Positions 1-7,995 of a DNA stretch of 50,061 nucleotides are shown here, piece by piece. The notes beneath the pieces are model-generated. The model saw only the letters and a list, made by a program, of their open reading frames with translations. It was not told the DNA's origin and ran no database searches. Positions within the stretch are counted from its first letter, which is position 1. Each line of letters starts with the position of its first letter. Position numbers and translations under genes: made by a program. This DNA is from an uncultured Ruminiclostridium sp. Its GTDB lineage: Bacteria; Bacillota; Clostridia; Oscillospirales; Ruminococcaceae. The DNA is taken from contig CAJUQV010000024.1 of assembly GCA_910588335.1 (NCBI GenBank), positions 1 through 50,061 of the forward strand. Reading direction: 5' to 3'.

Positions 1-7
1 CAGACAT
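1..7 (-). CDS. start of a divergent gene running off the left edge (partial)
   Basis: Only the first codons (ATG TCT) lie in the window. An ATG on the minus strand at 7-5 is preceded by a purine-rich AGAGGAAG stretch about 12 nt upstream and by a good promoter at 44-72. Product unknown. The start call is an inference from promoter plus ribosome-site spacing. Confidence 0.35.
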
Positions 8-43
8 TAAAATAAAATCTTCCTCTTTTCGCAGTCTGAGGTT

Positions 44-72
44 ATTATACCATAATTCCGTCTCGCTGTCCA
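44..72 (-). promoter_or_regulatory. sigma-A type promoter, divergent, reading off the left edge
   Basis: On the minus strand TGGACA (72-67) is separated by 17 nt from TATAAT (49-44), close to consensus. It fits the divergent gene that would start at position 7. Confidence 0.55.
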
Positions 73-148
73 CTGTTTTACCCCATTTAAAAGCACTTGT
101 TATGCAAAAGCAACAAAAACGCCTCCCAAAAATATCCTTTTTTTATAA

Positions 149-177
149 TTGACCAAAAAAATTTTCTACTGTATAAT
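149..177 (+). promoter_or_regulatory. sigma-A type promoter for the GH53 gene
   Basis: TTGACC (149-154), 17-nt spacer, TATAAT (172-177). Transcription would start near 184, giving a leader of about 55 nt before the ATG at 239. AAGGAG just upstream of the ATG is the ribosome site. Confidence 0.7.
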
Positions 178-238
178 AAAAACATCCATATTGTGATAAA
201 GTTTTTTATAAAGCTATATTTTAAGGAGCGGTGAATTA

Positions 239-2245
239 ATGGAAAAAACATTAAAAAAAACGGCGGTTCTTCTGATTTTGACGGCGGCTCTGATGTTGAC
301 GGGCTGCAATGGAAGCGTTCGGAAATACAGTTTTGAGGGAAGCAACCCGGAGGATTCGGAAATTTACGTAAGTCCCGTGGCCGGATTGACCGACGATTTT
401 TTTCGCGGAGTAGATATCTCTTCTTATTTGTCTCAAATCGAAAGCGGAGTGGAGTACAGGGATTTTGAAGGAAATCAGCTTGACGAATCGGGATTTTTTA
501 AACTTTTGGCGGAATGTGGAGTTAATGCCGTACGTGTACGCATCTGGAATGATCCGAAGGATAAGGATGGAAACAGCTACGGCGGAGGCCATAACGACAT
601 GGATACTGCGGTAGCAATAGGCAAGCTGGCTACCGAAGCGGGATTGCAGGTATTGGCGGACTTTCACTGCTCCGACTTTTGGGCCGATCCCTCAAAGCAA
701 AAGTCTCCTAAAGAGTGGGCTCATTATACTTTCGATAATAAAAACAGCGCCTTGTCCGAATTTTTGAAAACAAGCATGGATCGCTTTTACAGCGAGGGCG
801 TAAACGTAACAATGGTTCAGGTAGGCAATGAAATAAACAACGGCTTTGCGGGAGAAACTGTGCGGGAAAGAATAAATTCTCTTCTTGTCACAGGTACAAA
901 CGCCGTAAGAGAAGCGGCAAAGTCCAACGGCAAGTCTGTCAGCGTCGCTCTCCACTACACCAATCCCGAATCCTCTAATCTGCTCGATTACGCAAGAGAT
1001 CTTAAGAAAGCCGGAGTTGAATACGACGTTTTTGCTGTATCGTATTATCCCTTCTGGCACGGCACTACGGAAAGACTTACGGAGCAGTTGAAAAATATAG
1101 CCGAGAATTACGGAAAAAAGGTGATGGTGGCGGAAACCTCGTATCTGTATACCCCCGACGACGGCGATGGGCAGGGAAACTCCGTTTCTTCGGACACTGC
1201 CGGAGTTGTGTTGGATTATGATATTTCCGTACAGGGTCAGGCCAACGAGGTGAGAGCCGTAATAAATGCGGTAAAGAATGTGGGGGATGCGGGAATAGGC
1301 GTGTTTTACTGGGAACCCGCGTGGATACCCGTAAGGGTATACAACCCCGATTCACCCAACGCGGCGGATGTACTTGAACAAAATAAAGTAAGCTGGGAAA
1401 CCTTCGGCAGCGGCTGGGCGTCAAGCTATTCAAAGACCTATGATCCAAACGACGCGGGAAAATACTACGGCGGTTCCTCCTGGGACAATCAGGCGCTGTT
1501 TGATTTTGAAGGCAGGCCTTTGGAATCCCTTAAAATTTTCAGATATGTTTTTTCGGGCACTGCAAAAGAGCTTGAAATAGTAAAGGTTGACAATATCCGT
1601 TACGAATCCGGAATAGGAGCGGCGGTGCAGATGCCCTCCACGGTACCCGCCCTCATGAACAGCGGTGATACGAAGGATATCGCCGTCATATGGAACTCCG
1701 AACAGGTAAACAAGGCGGAAAGTGCGGGAGCGGGCACCTATGAGATAGCGGGTACGGCCGATGACGGCGGCGTAAAATATGAGCTTGTCTGCATATTGGA
1801 GATAAAAAAGATAAACTATATAAAAAATTACGGCTTTGAAGACGCGGATATGTCTATGTGGGAAATAAACGGCAACGGAGTGGGCAAAGAAGCGGATAAC
1901 AACAAGAGAAGCGGAGAATACAGCCTGAAGTTCTGGGATAATGTGCCTGTTTCGTTTACCGCCGAGCAGAAGATAATCGGTCTGCCCGCCGGCAGATATG
2001 AGCTTGGCGCATATTTGCAGGGAGGAAGCGCGGGAAGCAATCCGATATTTGAGCTGTATATTACGGTAAACGGGGAGAGGTTCGCCGCACAGAGCGGAGT
2101 AACTTCATGGCAGAATTGGGATAATCCCGTGGTTGATGGAATTGATGTGCCCGAAGGTGCGGAAGTGACGGTAGGCGTAAAGGTGGAAGCTGCTGCGGAA
2201 GCTTGGGGAGCGTGGGATGATTTCTATCTTTATGAGGCAGAATAA
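239..2245 (+). CDS. arabinogalactan endo-beta-1,4-galactanase, GH53 lipoprotein with CBM61-like C-terminus
   Basis: Cleaves beta-1,4-galactan side chains of pectin outside the cell. A basic start, hydrophobic core and LTGC lipobox (Cys about residue 23) mark a lipoprotein. The GH53 TIM barrel spans about residues 52-440. The family acid/base is seen as VGNEINNG (E198) and the nucleophile as VAETSY (E299). About residues 450-525 look like a bacterial Ig-like (Big_4) linker, and 530-668 begin with a YGFED...W pattern typical of CBM61, a galactan-binding module known from other GH53 enzymes. At 668 residues it is a multidomain form; the catalytic domain alone is about 400. It has its own promoter and appears monocistronic. 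The GH53 call is secure; the CBM assignment is from sequence feel and less certain. Confidence 0.93.
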   Translation: MEKTLKKTAVLLILTAALMLTGCNGSVRKYSFEGSNPEDSEIYVSPVAGLTDDFFRGVDISSYLSQIESGVEYRDFEGNQLDESGFFKLLAECGVNAVRVRIWNDPKDKDGNSYGGGHNDMDTAVAIGKLATEAGLQVLADFHCSDFWADPSKQKSPKEWAHYTFDNKNSALSEFLKTSMDRFYSEGVNVTMVQVGNEINNGFAGETVRERINSLLVTGTNAVREAAKSNGKSVSVALHYTNPESSNLLDYARDLKKAGVEYDVFAVSYYPFWHGTTERLTEQLKNIAENYGKKVMVAETSYLYTPDDGDGQGNSVSSDTAGVVLDYDISVQGQANEVRAVINAVKNVGDAGIGVFYWEPAWIPVRVYNPDSPNAADVLEQNKVSWETFGSGWASSYSKTYDPNDAGKYYGGSSWDNQALFDFEGRPLESLKIFRYVFSGTAKELEIVKVDNIRYESGIGAAVQMPSTVPALMNSGDTKDIAVIWNSEQVNKAESAGAGTYEIAGTADDGGVKYELVCILEIKKINYIKNYGFEDADMSMWEINGNGVGKEADNNKRSGEYSLKFWDNVPVSFTAEQKIIGLPAGRYELGAYLQGGSAGSNPIFELYITVNGERFAAQSGVTSWQNWDNPVVDGIDVPEGAEVTVGVKVEAAAEAWGAWDDFYLYEAE

Positions 2246-2320
2246 AAATAATAAACACCTTTTCGCAATTTTGTACAAAAATCCACGCGCCGTTTTATAG
2301 CGATCCAAAGAAATAACGCG

Positions 2321-2436
2321 ACATATAGCGGCAAGAGCAAACAGCGCATAGCAAGGCAGAAGATGAAAGCGGGCAAGTTGCGCAATAAGCCCGGTGAGGA
2401 CAACACAGCTATGCGTGGTTTGAATTGCCGATATGT
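2321..2436. repeat. 116-bp imperfect palindrome upstream of the TlpA gene
   Basis: Successive arms pair inward: ACATAT (2321) with ATATGT (2431), CGGCAA (2329) with TTGCCG (2425), CAAAC (2338) with GTTTG (2418), CGCATAGC (2345) with GCTATGCG (2408), CGGGC (2370) with GCCCG (2389). Small internal loops separate the helices. It fills most of the gap between the galactanase and tlpA genes and lies just before the tlpA promoter. It could be a small non-autonomous mobile element or a structured RNA. No second copy was seen in the window. Confidence 0.5.
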
Positions 2437-2437
2437 A

Positions 2438-2465
2438 TTGCGGTTTTTTCTTGGATTTCTATAAT
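2438..2465 (+). promoter_or_regulatory. probable promoter of the redox operon
   Basis: TTGCGG (2438-2443), 16-nt spacer, TATAAT (2460-2465), 30 nt before the ATG at 2495. The -35 box is weak, the -10 box perfect. Confidence 0.45.
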
Positions 2466-2494
2466 ACTGACTTAAAAGATAGAGGATTGAACTT

Positions 2495-3106
2495 ATGAAA
2501 CTGAACAAATTTCTTACGGCTGCAATATCGGCTGTACTCATTTCGGTCATTTTAGCCTCATGCACTGCAAGAAAATCGGAGGAAAGCGATTATACGGAAA
2601 GCATCGCGTCTTACACTTCGGCTCAAACCGATGCACCCGAAAACAAAAGCGGCATCACCAGTCCAAACAGCTTTACCGCCGTAACCTTGGACGGCGGGGA
2701 ATACACCTCCGACGATTTTTCGGAAGCGGACGTGACCGTAATCAATATATGGTCAACCACCTGCGGCCCCTGCATAAGGGAAATGCCCGAAATAGCAGAG
2801 TACGCGAAAACGCTGCCCGATAACGTAAAGCTTATAACATGGTGCCTTGACGGCGCATATGACTACGAATACACAAAAGAACTGCTTTCCTCATTGGGAT
2901 ACGAAGGAATAACTCTTATCGGCGGAGACGGCGATCTCGAAAAAATGTACTTTGATATTATGTATACTCCAACCACTCTCTTTGTGGACAGCGACGGAAA
3001 TATTGTGGGAGAGGCGCTTATCGGAAGTCCCGAAAAACTTGCCGAAACCTATACCGAGCTGATCAATAAAACCCTTAAGGCTCTCGGAAAGGAAGAAATG
3101 AAATGA
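2495..3106 (+). CDS. TlpA-like thioredoxin-fold lipoprotein
   Basis: Membrane-anchored thiol-disulfide oxidoreductase facing the outside. Lipobox LASC near residue 23; a Ser/Thr-rich linker; then a TlpA/ResA-type thioredoxin fold with active site STTCGPC (C90, C93), a cis-Pro region near YTPTTLF, and a normal family length of 203 aa. Its stop overlaps the ATG of the small CXXC gene (ATGA), and the 4Fe-4S membrane protein follows, so the three form one operon. Proposed role: a thiol redox relay fed by the membrane iron-sulfur protein. The fold is certain; the physiological partner is inferred from the arrangement. Confidence 0.9.
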   Translation: MKLNKFLTAAISAVLISVILASCTARKSEESDYTESIASYTSAQTDAPENKSGITSPNSFTAVTLDGGEYTSDDFSEADVTVINIWSTTCGPCIREMPEIAEYAKTLPDNVKLITWCLDGAYDYEYTKELLSSLGYEGITLIGGDGDLEKMYFDIMYTPTTLFVDSDGNIVGEALIGSPEKLAETYTELINKTLKALGKEEMK

Positions 3107-3249
3107 CAAGACGAGTGATAACTGTTATCCGGGTGTGTTGTCTTGCGGCGGGTTTCGTGCTGGTGACGGCGGGAATATGGCGCGGAGAAGCTTCCGAAGT
3201 GCTCGATAAGGCGGTGAGGATATGTCTGGAATGCATAGGAATAGGTTAA
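3103..3249 (+). CDS. small CD1871A-like CXXC membrane protein, 48 aa
   Basis: A 48-residue gene starting at the ATG that overlaps the tlpA stop and ending inside the next gene. Residues 5-26 are hydrophobic (one membrane span), followed by WRGEASEV and a C-terminal CLECIGIG with a CxxC pair (C41, C44). I recognise this as the small CXXC family (CD1871A type) found between thioredoxin-like and 4Fe-4S membrane genes in clostridia. Exact function is unknown; the cysteines suggest electron or thiol transfer between its two neighbours. Overlap at both ends supports translational coupling. Confidence 0.75.
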   Translation: MTRRVITVIRVCCLAAGFVLVTAGIWRGEASEVLDKAVRICLECIGIG

Positions 3250-4124
3250 AGCGAACGCCAAAGGAGCATAGGCACGATCGTTTCAGAATGTTGGTGCAGT
3301 TGATATCTGCGGTGATTATAAACGGTTATGCCGCGGGGTTTGTCGGAGGAAAAATATTTACTGGAAAGAGCAAAATGTTATGCGTGCCCGTACTTAACTG
3401 CTATTCGTGTCCCGGAGCACTCGGAGCTTGTCCGATAGGCGCTTTGCAGGCTGTGGCGGGAGGGCGAAAGCATAATATCTCTTTTTATGTTTTGGGAACT
3501 CTTATGCTTTTCGGCGTACTGCTTGGACGGTTGATATGCGGTTTTCTCTGTCCCTTCGGATTTATACAGGATTTGCTGTACAAAATACCTTTACCTAAAA
3601 TTACCGTTCCGAAAAAGCTTGACAAGGCTCTGCGTTTTCTGAAATACGCGGTTCTCCTCTTTTTTGTTCTGCTTTTGCCTGTGCTTGCGGCAAATCAATT
3701 CGGCGTGGGTGATCCATGGTTTTGCAAATACATTTGTCCGGCGGGAACGCTGGAAGGAGGGATACCGCTTTTGCTGATGAAAGAGGGTCTGCGTAAAGCT
3801 GCGGGAGTTCTGTTTTCATGGAAAACGGGAGTGCTTGTTTCGGTTATATTGGGCTCCTTATTTATCAGTCGTTTTTTCTGCCGCTATCTCTGTCCTTTGG
3901 GAGCATTCTATTCTTTGTTCAACCGTTTTGCTTTGTATCGCATGGATGTTGATAAGGAAAAATGTATAGGCTGTGGAAAATGCGAAGCCGTGTGTCCCAT
4001 GGCGGTGGAAGTTACAAAAAATATCAACTGCGGTGAATGTATACGCTGCGGAAAGTGCAGGGCTGCCTGTCCCAATAACGCAATAACGGCGGATTTTTAT
4101 AAGGAAAGAAAAAAGGAAGGTTGA
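3222..4124 (+). CDS. 4Fe-4S membrane protein, NapH/YccM-like
   Basis: Polytopic membrane electron carrier. Several hydrophobic segments lie between about residues 20 and 230. CPFGF and CPLGAFY follow the cysteine-proline pattern of NapH/CcoG-like proteins, and the C-terminus carries two ferredoxin clusters, CIGCGKCEAVCP and CGECIRCGKCRAACP. The start overlaps the small CXXC gene by 28 nt; ATG at 3231 is an alternative. Likely moves electrons across the membrane to the CXXC protein and TlpA-like protein upstream. Ends before a bidirectional terminator at 4206-4244. Confidence 0.88.
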   Translation: MSGMHRNRLKRTPKEHRHDRFRMLVQLISAVIINGYAAGFVGGKIFTGKSKMLCVPVLNCYSCPGALGACPIGALQAVAGGRKHNISFYVLGTLMLFGVLLGRLICGFLCPFGFIQDLLYKIPLPKITVPKKLDKALRFLKYAVLLFFVLLLPVLAANQFGVGDPWFCKYICPAGTLEGGIPLLLMKEGLRKAAGVLFSWKTGVLVSVILGSLFISRFFCRYLCPLGAFYSLFNRFALYRMDVDKEKCIGCGKCEAVCPMAVEVTKNINCGECIRCGKCRAACPNNAITADFYKERKKEG

Positions 4125-4136
4125 TATTCGGGCTTA

Positions 4137-4175
4137 GGGTACAATCTTTAATCAAGTTTACAACTTGATTAAAAA
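4137..4175. repeat. half copy of the two-hairpin dispersed repeat
   Basis: One hairpin (TTTAATCAAG with CTTGATTAAA) preceded by GGGCTTAGGGT, which is the reverse complement of the linker found in the full copies at 7676 and 9998. Sits 13 nt after the 4Fe-4S gene. Confidence 0.5.
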
Positions 4176-4205
4176 TTGGCATGAAAACGTTTTTCCGAAA
4201 ATGTT

Positions 4206-4244
4206 AAAAGCTGTAATCTCATTTTTGCCGAGATTACAGCTTTT
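4206..4244. terminator. bidirectional terminator
   Basis: AAAAGCTGTAATCT (4206-4219) pairs perfectly with AGATTACAGCTTTT (4231-4244), with A and T tracts at the two ends. It lies between two convergent genes and serves both. Confidence 0.85.
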
Positions 4245-4290
4245 ATTGGTAATGCTAATTCATAATCATATCAATATATTTTTTAGCAGC

Positions 4291-5256
4291 CTAAGCGTTT
4301 AAAGCTCTGTCGCTAAAAAACCGGCATACTCCGTCTCTTACAAGAATCCTGTCCTTTCCGCCGAAGCCGTGTCCCGCTCCCTCTACTATTATAAGCTCGG
4401 AATCGGAAAAGGCTTCATTTATTTTGTTGGCGTAAGAAACGTTGACCACAGGATCTTTATCCCCCTGATAAATAATAACGGGATTTGTAAACGCTTTTAT
4501 ATGCTCATAAACGTCATATCGGGGTACTCCGTCGTAAAAAACTTTGGAAAGCTTCATTCCGCCCATGAAATCAAAGGGTTCGGTCATAGTTTCCGGATCC
4601 ATCGCAAGCCATTGATCCACTATGCAGAAAGCGGGATAGATAAGAAACATTCCCGCGATCTTGTCCGGTATTTCCGCTCCCGTAAGCGCGGCGACAAACC
4701 CGCCCTGGCTTTCTCCATAAAGATAAATATGCTCACTGTCCGTATTGTCCATTTCGGTAATCATATCTATAACGTGTCTGAGATTGTCCTGTTCCGTTTC
4801 GATACTCATATCAACCGAATCCCCGCTGCTTGAGGAACGCGTGCTACCTCCGCAATAGTCAAAGGTGTAGGTCAATACGCCGTTTTTGGCCAAATGAGTC
4901 GCAATATCCTGCATATCATTGCCTATACAGTTGTAGCCGTGGCTGAAAATTACCGCCGGGTGCTTCTCCCTGCCGTTGTCCGGGGTATAGAGGGTGCCGA
5001 AAATATCCGTTTCGTCATAGGTGCAATGAAGCTCCTCCGTAAGATATTCACAGGGATAGGATACGGGAGTCAGCGTTTCCGCCTCCGTGGAAGATGTTGT
5101 TGTTACCGCTTCGGTTGGTGATGTTTCGGGCATATCGCTCATGGAATTATCCTCTCTTTCCGTGCTTTGGGAGCAACCTGCGATCACTGCCGCCGCAAGT
5201 ATCACCGCCAACGCCGCCGCTGTCTTATTTGCGGTTTTTTTTGTTTTTTTGTACAT
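4291..5256 (-). CDS. lipoprotein alpha/beta hydrolase (dienelactone hydrolase/serine esterase-like)
   Basis: Predicted secreted, lipid-anchored serine esterase or acylaminopeptidase-like hydrolase, possibly a carbohydrate esterase given the surrounding glycoside hydrolases. The longest frame starts at 5352, but ATG at 5256 has AGGAG 9 nt upstream and begins a clean signal peptide with lipobox IAGC, so I use it (321 aa). After a Thr/Ser-rich linker the hydrolase fold shows PAVIFSHGYN (oxyanion region), nucleophile elbow GESQGG, GDKDPVV (acid) and GAGHGF (His). Substrate is unknown. Transcribed alone from a minus-strand promoter at 5386-5414. Confidence 0.85.
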   Translation of the reverse strand: MYKKTKKTANKTAAALAVILAAAVIAGCSQSTEREDNSMSDMPETSPTEAVTTTSSTEAETLTPVSYPCEYLTEELHCTYDETDIFGTLYTPDNGREKHPAVIFSHGYNCIGNDMQDIATHLAKNGVLTYTFDYCGGSTRSSSSGDSVDMSIETEQDNLRHVIDMITEMDNTDSEHIYLYGESQGGFVAALTGAEIPDKIAGMFLIYPAFCIVDQWLAMDPETMTEPFDFMGGMKLSKVFYDGVPRYDVYEHIKAFTNPVIIYQGDKDPVVNVSYANKINEAFSDSELIIVEGAGHGFGGKDRILVRDGVCRFFSDRALNA

Positions 5257-5298
5257 AACGATTTGCTCCTGTGTAATAAAAAATTGAAAATAATGTAT

Positions 5299-5378
5299 CG
5301 GACACAGTTTTGCTTCAATTACGGAAAGCTGCTTGGGGAAACGATACAACAAGCCGACGGATTTGCAAAACTGTTCCG
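5299..5378 (-). promoter_or_regulatory. long-range stem-loop in the hydrolase leader
   Basis: ACAGTTTTGC (5304-5313) pairs perfectly with GCAAAACTGT (5365-5374), extended by CGGA/TCCG across one bulged base. The stem occupies most of the mRNA leader between the promoter and the gene start. Function unknown. Confidence 0.4.
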
Positions 5379-5385
5379 GAGTTTT

Positions 5386-5414
5386 ATTTTAACATACTTT
5401 GGGAAAAATTTCAA
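5386..5414 (-). promoter_or_regulatory. promoter of the alpha/beta hydrolase gene
   Basis: On the minus strand TTGAAA (5414-5409), 17 nt, TAAAAT (5391-5386) with a TG one base before the -10 box (extended -10). Confidence 0.6.
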
Positions 5415-5711
5415 GATATTTTATGGATTATAAAATTAAATTTTTTTCCTTTTTCACTTTGTTTTCATACTTTAGCCATAACAGCATATTAACCGCGTGT
5501 TAAAATATTTTTTTAACATAAAAATTTACTGTTGCTCCACCAATAAAAAAATCAAGTAAATAGGCAGCTATCTCCGCAAAAAAATTATTTACCGCATTTC
5601 ATTAGTATTGCAGCCCCTGTCAGACATTGTTTGAGGAAATAAACCTTATCACCTCTCTTTTTTGTGCAAGAATAGAGAGGAAAAGTTTAAGCAAAAACAT
5701 TATAATTAATT

Positions 5712-5872
5712 AAAGCGCAGCTTAAACAAGCTGTCGGAATTGCAAAGCAATTCCGAGGTTCAATGGGGGATAAAAATCCATCACTGAGCCGGGAGATGAA
5801 GAGACTTTGCAGGCAGAGTTTCATAAATCGTTGCCGTCTAAGAGACGGGGTCATCCGGCAACGGTTATAAAG
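5712..5872 (+). repeat. dispersed element, copy 1 of 3 (tandem-hairpin leader element)
   Basis: Begins with two perfect hairpins, CAGCTT-AAAC-AAGCTG and TCGGAATTGC-AAA-GCAATTCCGA, then contains GAGATGAAGAGACTTTGCA (19 nt identical in the copy at 23566) and ends GGCAACGGTTATAA. It lies about 50 nt before the AraC start in the same direction. Related copies precede hisS (23566) and the DUF1905 gene (35485). The rest of 5257-5923 is AT-rich and holds only the hydrolase promoter and leader. Confidence 0.6.
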
Positions 5873-5923
5873 GCAAATTTATGTTTGAAAAAACAATATG
5901 TACGATTAAGTAGGAGGTATTTC

Positions 5924-6775
5924 ATGGAATGGGTTGAAAGATTAAACCAAAGCATGAATTATATTGAGGAACATTTGACAGATGAAATTGACTATGAACA
6001 GCTTGGGCAAATCGCCTGCTGCTCCGCCTATCATTACCAGAGGATGTTTACTTATATGGCGGGCATCACTCTGGCGGAGTATATCCGAAGAAGAAAAATG
6101 TCTTTGGCGGCGGTAGATTTGCAGGATGGAAATGAACGGGTTATTGATATTGCAGAGAAATACGGCTACAGCTCCCCGACCGCATTTAACAGGGCGTTCC
6201 AGTCTTTTCACGGGATAGCCCCATCATCCGTGAAAGGCGAGGGCGTATCCGTGAAATCTTTTTCCCCCATTGTGTTTAGAATTGCTGTAAAAGGAGCGAC
6301 AGAAATGAATTATAGAATCGAGACAAAAGAAGCATTTCGCATCATTGGCGTATCCGCACCGCTTGATAAGGAAATTGAAAATAATTTTAAAGTTGTGCCG
6401 GAGATGTGGCAGGAGGCATCTGTAAATGGAACAATACAGAAATTGGCAGGAATCATGGATACGCAGCCAATGGGACTTTTGGGCGTGAGCGTCTGCAATA
6501 ATGAGGAACAATGGAAATATTTTATTGCTGTTTCCGGTACAAATGCAGGTGATGAGTTTGAAGAATATACCGTTCCCGCATCTACTTGGGCAATCTTTTC
6601 CGGAACGGGTACAAATCAGTCGGTACAGGAACTGGAGCAGCAAATTATAACGGAGTGGCTTCCGACCTCCGGATATGAATATGCCAACGCTCCCGATATT
6701 GAGGTTTACTTAAATCCGGATCCGCAGAACGCACAATATGAGGTATGGATACCGGTAGTAAAGAAAAAGGCATAG
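5924..6775 (+). CDS. AraC-family regulator with C-terminal GyrI-like effector domain
   Basis: Transcription activator of the SoxS/Rob-like type with a small-molecule-binding GyrI-like (AraC_E_bind) domain. An open frame extends up to 5807 into a dispersed repeat, but ATG 5924 has AGGAGG 6 nt upstream and begins the usual WVERLNQSMNYIEEHL, so this start is used (283 aa). The two AraC helix-turn-helix units cover about residues 8-105 (Y-x-R-x-R-x-M-x-x-A-A-x-x-L pattern and IAEKYGYSSPTAFNRAFQ), and the effector domain about 125-283. The small gene at 6787 follows after 11 nt as an operon. Effector unknown; multidrug or stress-type ligands are typical of the family. Confidence 0.9.
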   Translation: MEWVERLNQSMNYIEEHLTDEIDYEQLGQIACCSAYHYQRMFTYMAGITLAEYIRRRKMSLAAVDLQDGNERVIDIAEKYGYSSPTAFNRAFQSFHGIAPSSVKGEGVSVKSFSPIVFRIAVKGATEMNYRIETKEAFRIIGVSAPLDKEIENNFKVVPEMWQEASVNGTIQKLAGIMDTQPMGLLGVSVCNNEEQWKYFIAVSGTNAGDEFEEYTVPASTWAIFSGTGTNQSVQELEQQIITEWLPTSGYEYANAPDIEVYLNPDPQNAQYEVWIPVVKKKA

Positions 6776-6786
6776 TGGAGGGATTT

Positions 6787-7263
6787 ATGGACGAGAAATT
6801 TAATATTTTTATGGAAACAGTTGATGAGCGTTTCCGCAGCTTTGTAAGTCAAATCAACGAGTATCTGACAGAGAACGGCTGTAAGTGCGACATAAAATCG
6901 CAAAAAAGCGGCTATGTTGTGTCTTATGTGTTAAACAGCAGTAAAAGAACTTTGGCAACATTCGTATCCCGAAAAACGGGAATGAAGCTTCGCGTTTATC
7001 CCGAACATATACAGGAATACCAGAGCTTTCTTGACACACTGCCCGAAAAGGTAAAAAAGGAAATTAAGAAAGCTTCCGTCTGCAAGAGGCTTATCAATCC
7101 CGATGACTGTAATCCGAAATGTGTAATGGGATATACATTTGCGCTGGATGGGGAGCAGTATCAGAAATGTCGTTACATGGCGTTTCAGCCTACATTGAGT
7201 GAGGAAAACAATCCGTATATAAAGCAGTTTTTAGAGAAAGAATTGCAGACGATACAGAGTTGA
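6787..7263 (+). CDS. conserved hypothetical protein, 158 aa, paired with the AraC regulator
   Basis: Soluble protein of unknown function with no signal peptide or membrane span. The frame opens at 6745 inside the AraC gene, but ATG 6787 with GTGGAGGG immediately upstream is the better start. Visible features are a mixed alpha/beta composition, a C-x-C near residue 29 and C-x-P-x-C-like residues in SVCKRLINPDDCNPKC. Co-transcribed with the AraC-GyrI-like gene, so it may be part of the same response. I do not recognise a named family. Confidence 0.7.
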   Translation: MDEKFNIFMETVDERFRSFVSQINEYLTENGCKCDIKSQKSGYVVSYVLNSSKRTLATFVSRKTGMKLRVYPEHIQEYQSFLDTLPEKVKKEIKKASVCKRLINPDDCNPKCVMGYTFALDGEQYQKCRYMAFQPTLSEENNPYIKQFLEKELQTIQS

Positions 7264-7312
7264 AAAATGACTGTTTTTACTGTCAAAAGGAACAATATTT
7301 CATACAACATGT

Positions 7313-7338
7313 GCCTTCCGGTTTGGAGGGCTTTTTTT
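7313..7338 (+). terminator. Rho-independent terminator of the AraC operon
   Basis: GCCTTCC (7313-7319) pairs with GGAGGGC (7325-7331), one G-T pair, followed by seven T. Confidence 0.75.
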
Positions 7339-7470
7339 CTGCCTTGCTCGAAAATGACTTATTCTGTGGGCTTCGCCGTCATTTAATATCCGTGTAAAAA
7401 GATTCGGCAAATAAGCTTTATCTGCGGTTTTTTAAGCGCGTGTGGAATAATGACGCTTATCTTTATATAA

Positions 7471-7642
7471 GGCAACACCGCGCAAAGACCGCGCTGCGCG
7501 CTTTGCCACGCATACGCTTGCATCTTTTCCGTCATTTTTGCCCAAAACTCCTTGAAATACGCCAGTATTCCTGTGTCGTTTTGGACAATCTGACGAAAAA
7601 GCTGACTGCGCGTCTGCACGACAATCTTTGTGCGGTGTTGCC
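7471..7642. mobile_element. 172-bp MITE-like element with terminal inverted repeats
   Basis: Ends GGCAACACCGCGCAAAG and CTTTGTGCGGTGTTGCC match in 16 of 17 inverted positions. The interior has no gene of its own, though a frame passes through on the minus strand. No clear target duplication could be made out. Consistent with a non-autonomous transposon remnant whose transposase is elsewhere. Confidence 0.65.
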
Positions 7643-7675
7643 GTAACACGTGCTGTTTGTGCAAATTTGTCTTTA

Positions 7676-7779
7676 CCAGTCTTTAATTAAGTTGTAGACT
7701 TGATTAAAGATTATACCCTAAGCACTAATCTTTGATCATCAGTATTATTTATTTATGCCTTAATCAAAGATTGAGTATT
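7676..7779. repeat. two-hairpin dispersed repeat
   Basis: Hairpin 1: CTTTAATTAAGT with ACTTGATTAAAG. Linker ATACCCTAAGCAC. Hairpin 2: AATCTTTGAT (7727) with ATCAAAGATT (7763). Same plan as the copies at 9998, 20297, 32474 and 43021. Confidence 0.65.
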
Positions 7780-7875
7780 ATATATGACAATATTTTATAA
7801 ATCAGCTTACAAAAGCACTTTTCACCTTATTTTCAAATTTTTCTCAAAAATCTATCCTAAATTTTTGATATTCTA

Positions 7876-7904
7876 TTGATTTTTTGTGCTTTATGTGGTA
7901 TACT
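7876..7904 (+). promoter_or_regulatory. promoter of the chemoreceptor gene
   Basis: TTGATT (7876-7881), 17 nt, TATACT (7899-7904), with an extended -10 TG at 7896-7897. Leader of about 85 nt. Confidence 0.7.
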
Positions 7905-7995
7905 GTTTATAAATTAAATTGGGTTTTTCACTAAAATTTTTTAACAATAAATAAAGTTTTAATGTAAAGTCCCTAATAAATAGGAGGCATTACCC

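Noticed and set aside
4180..4196. CcpA (cre) site, ATGAAAACGTTTTTC
   Set aside because: One key position is wrong and it lies between convergent genes, away from any promoter.
7383..7664. 93-residue minus-strand ORF
   Set aside because: It runs through the inverted-repeat element at 7471-7642 and has no ribosome site; its openness follows from the element's sequence.
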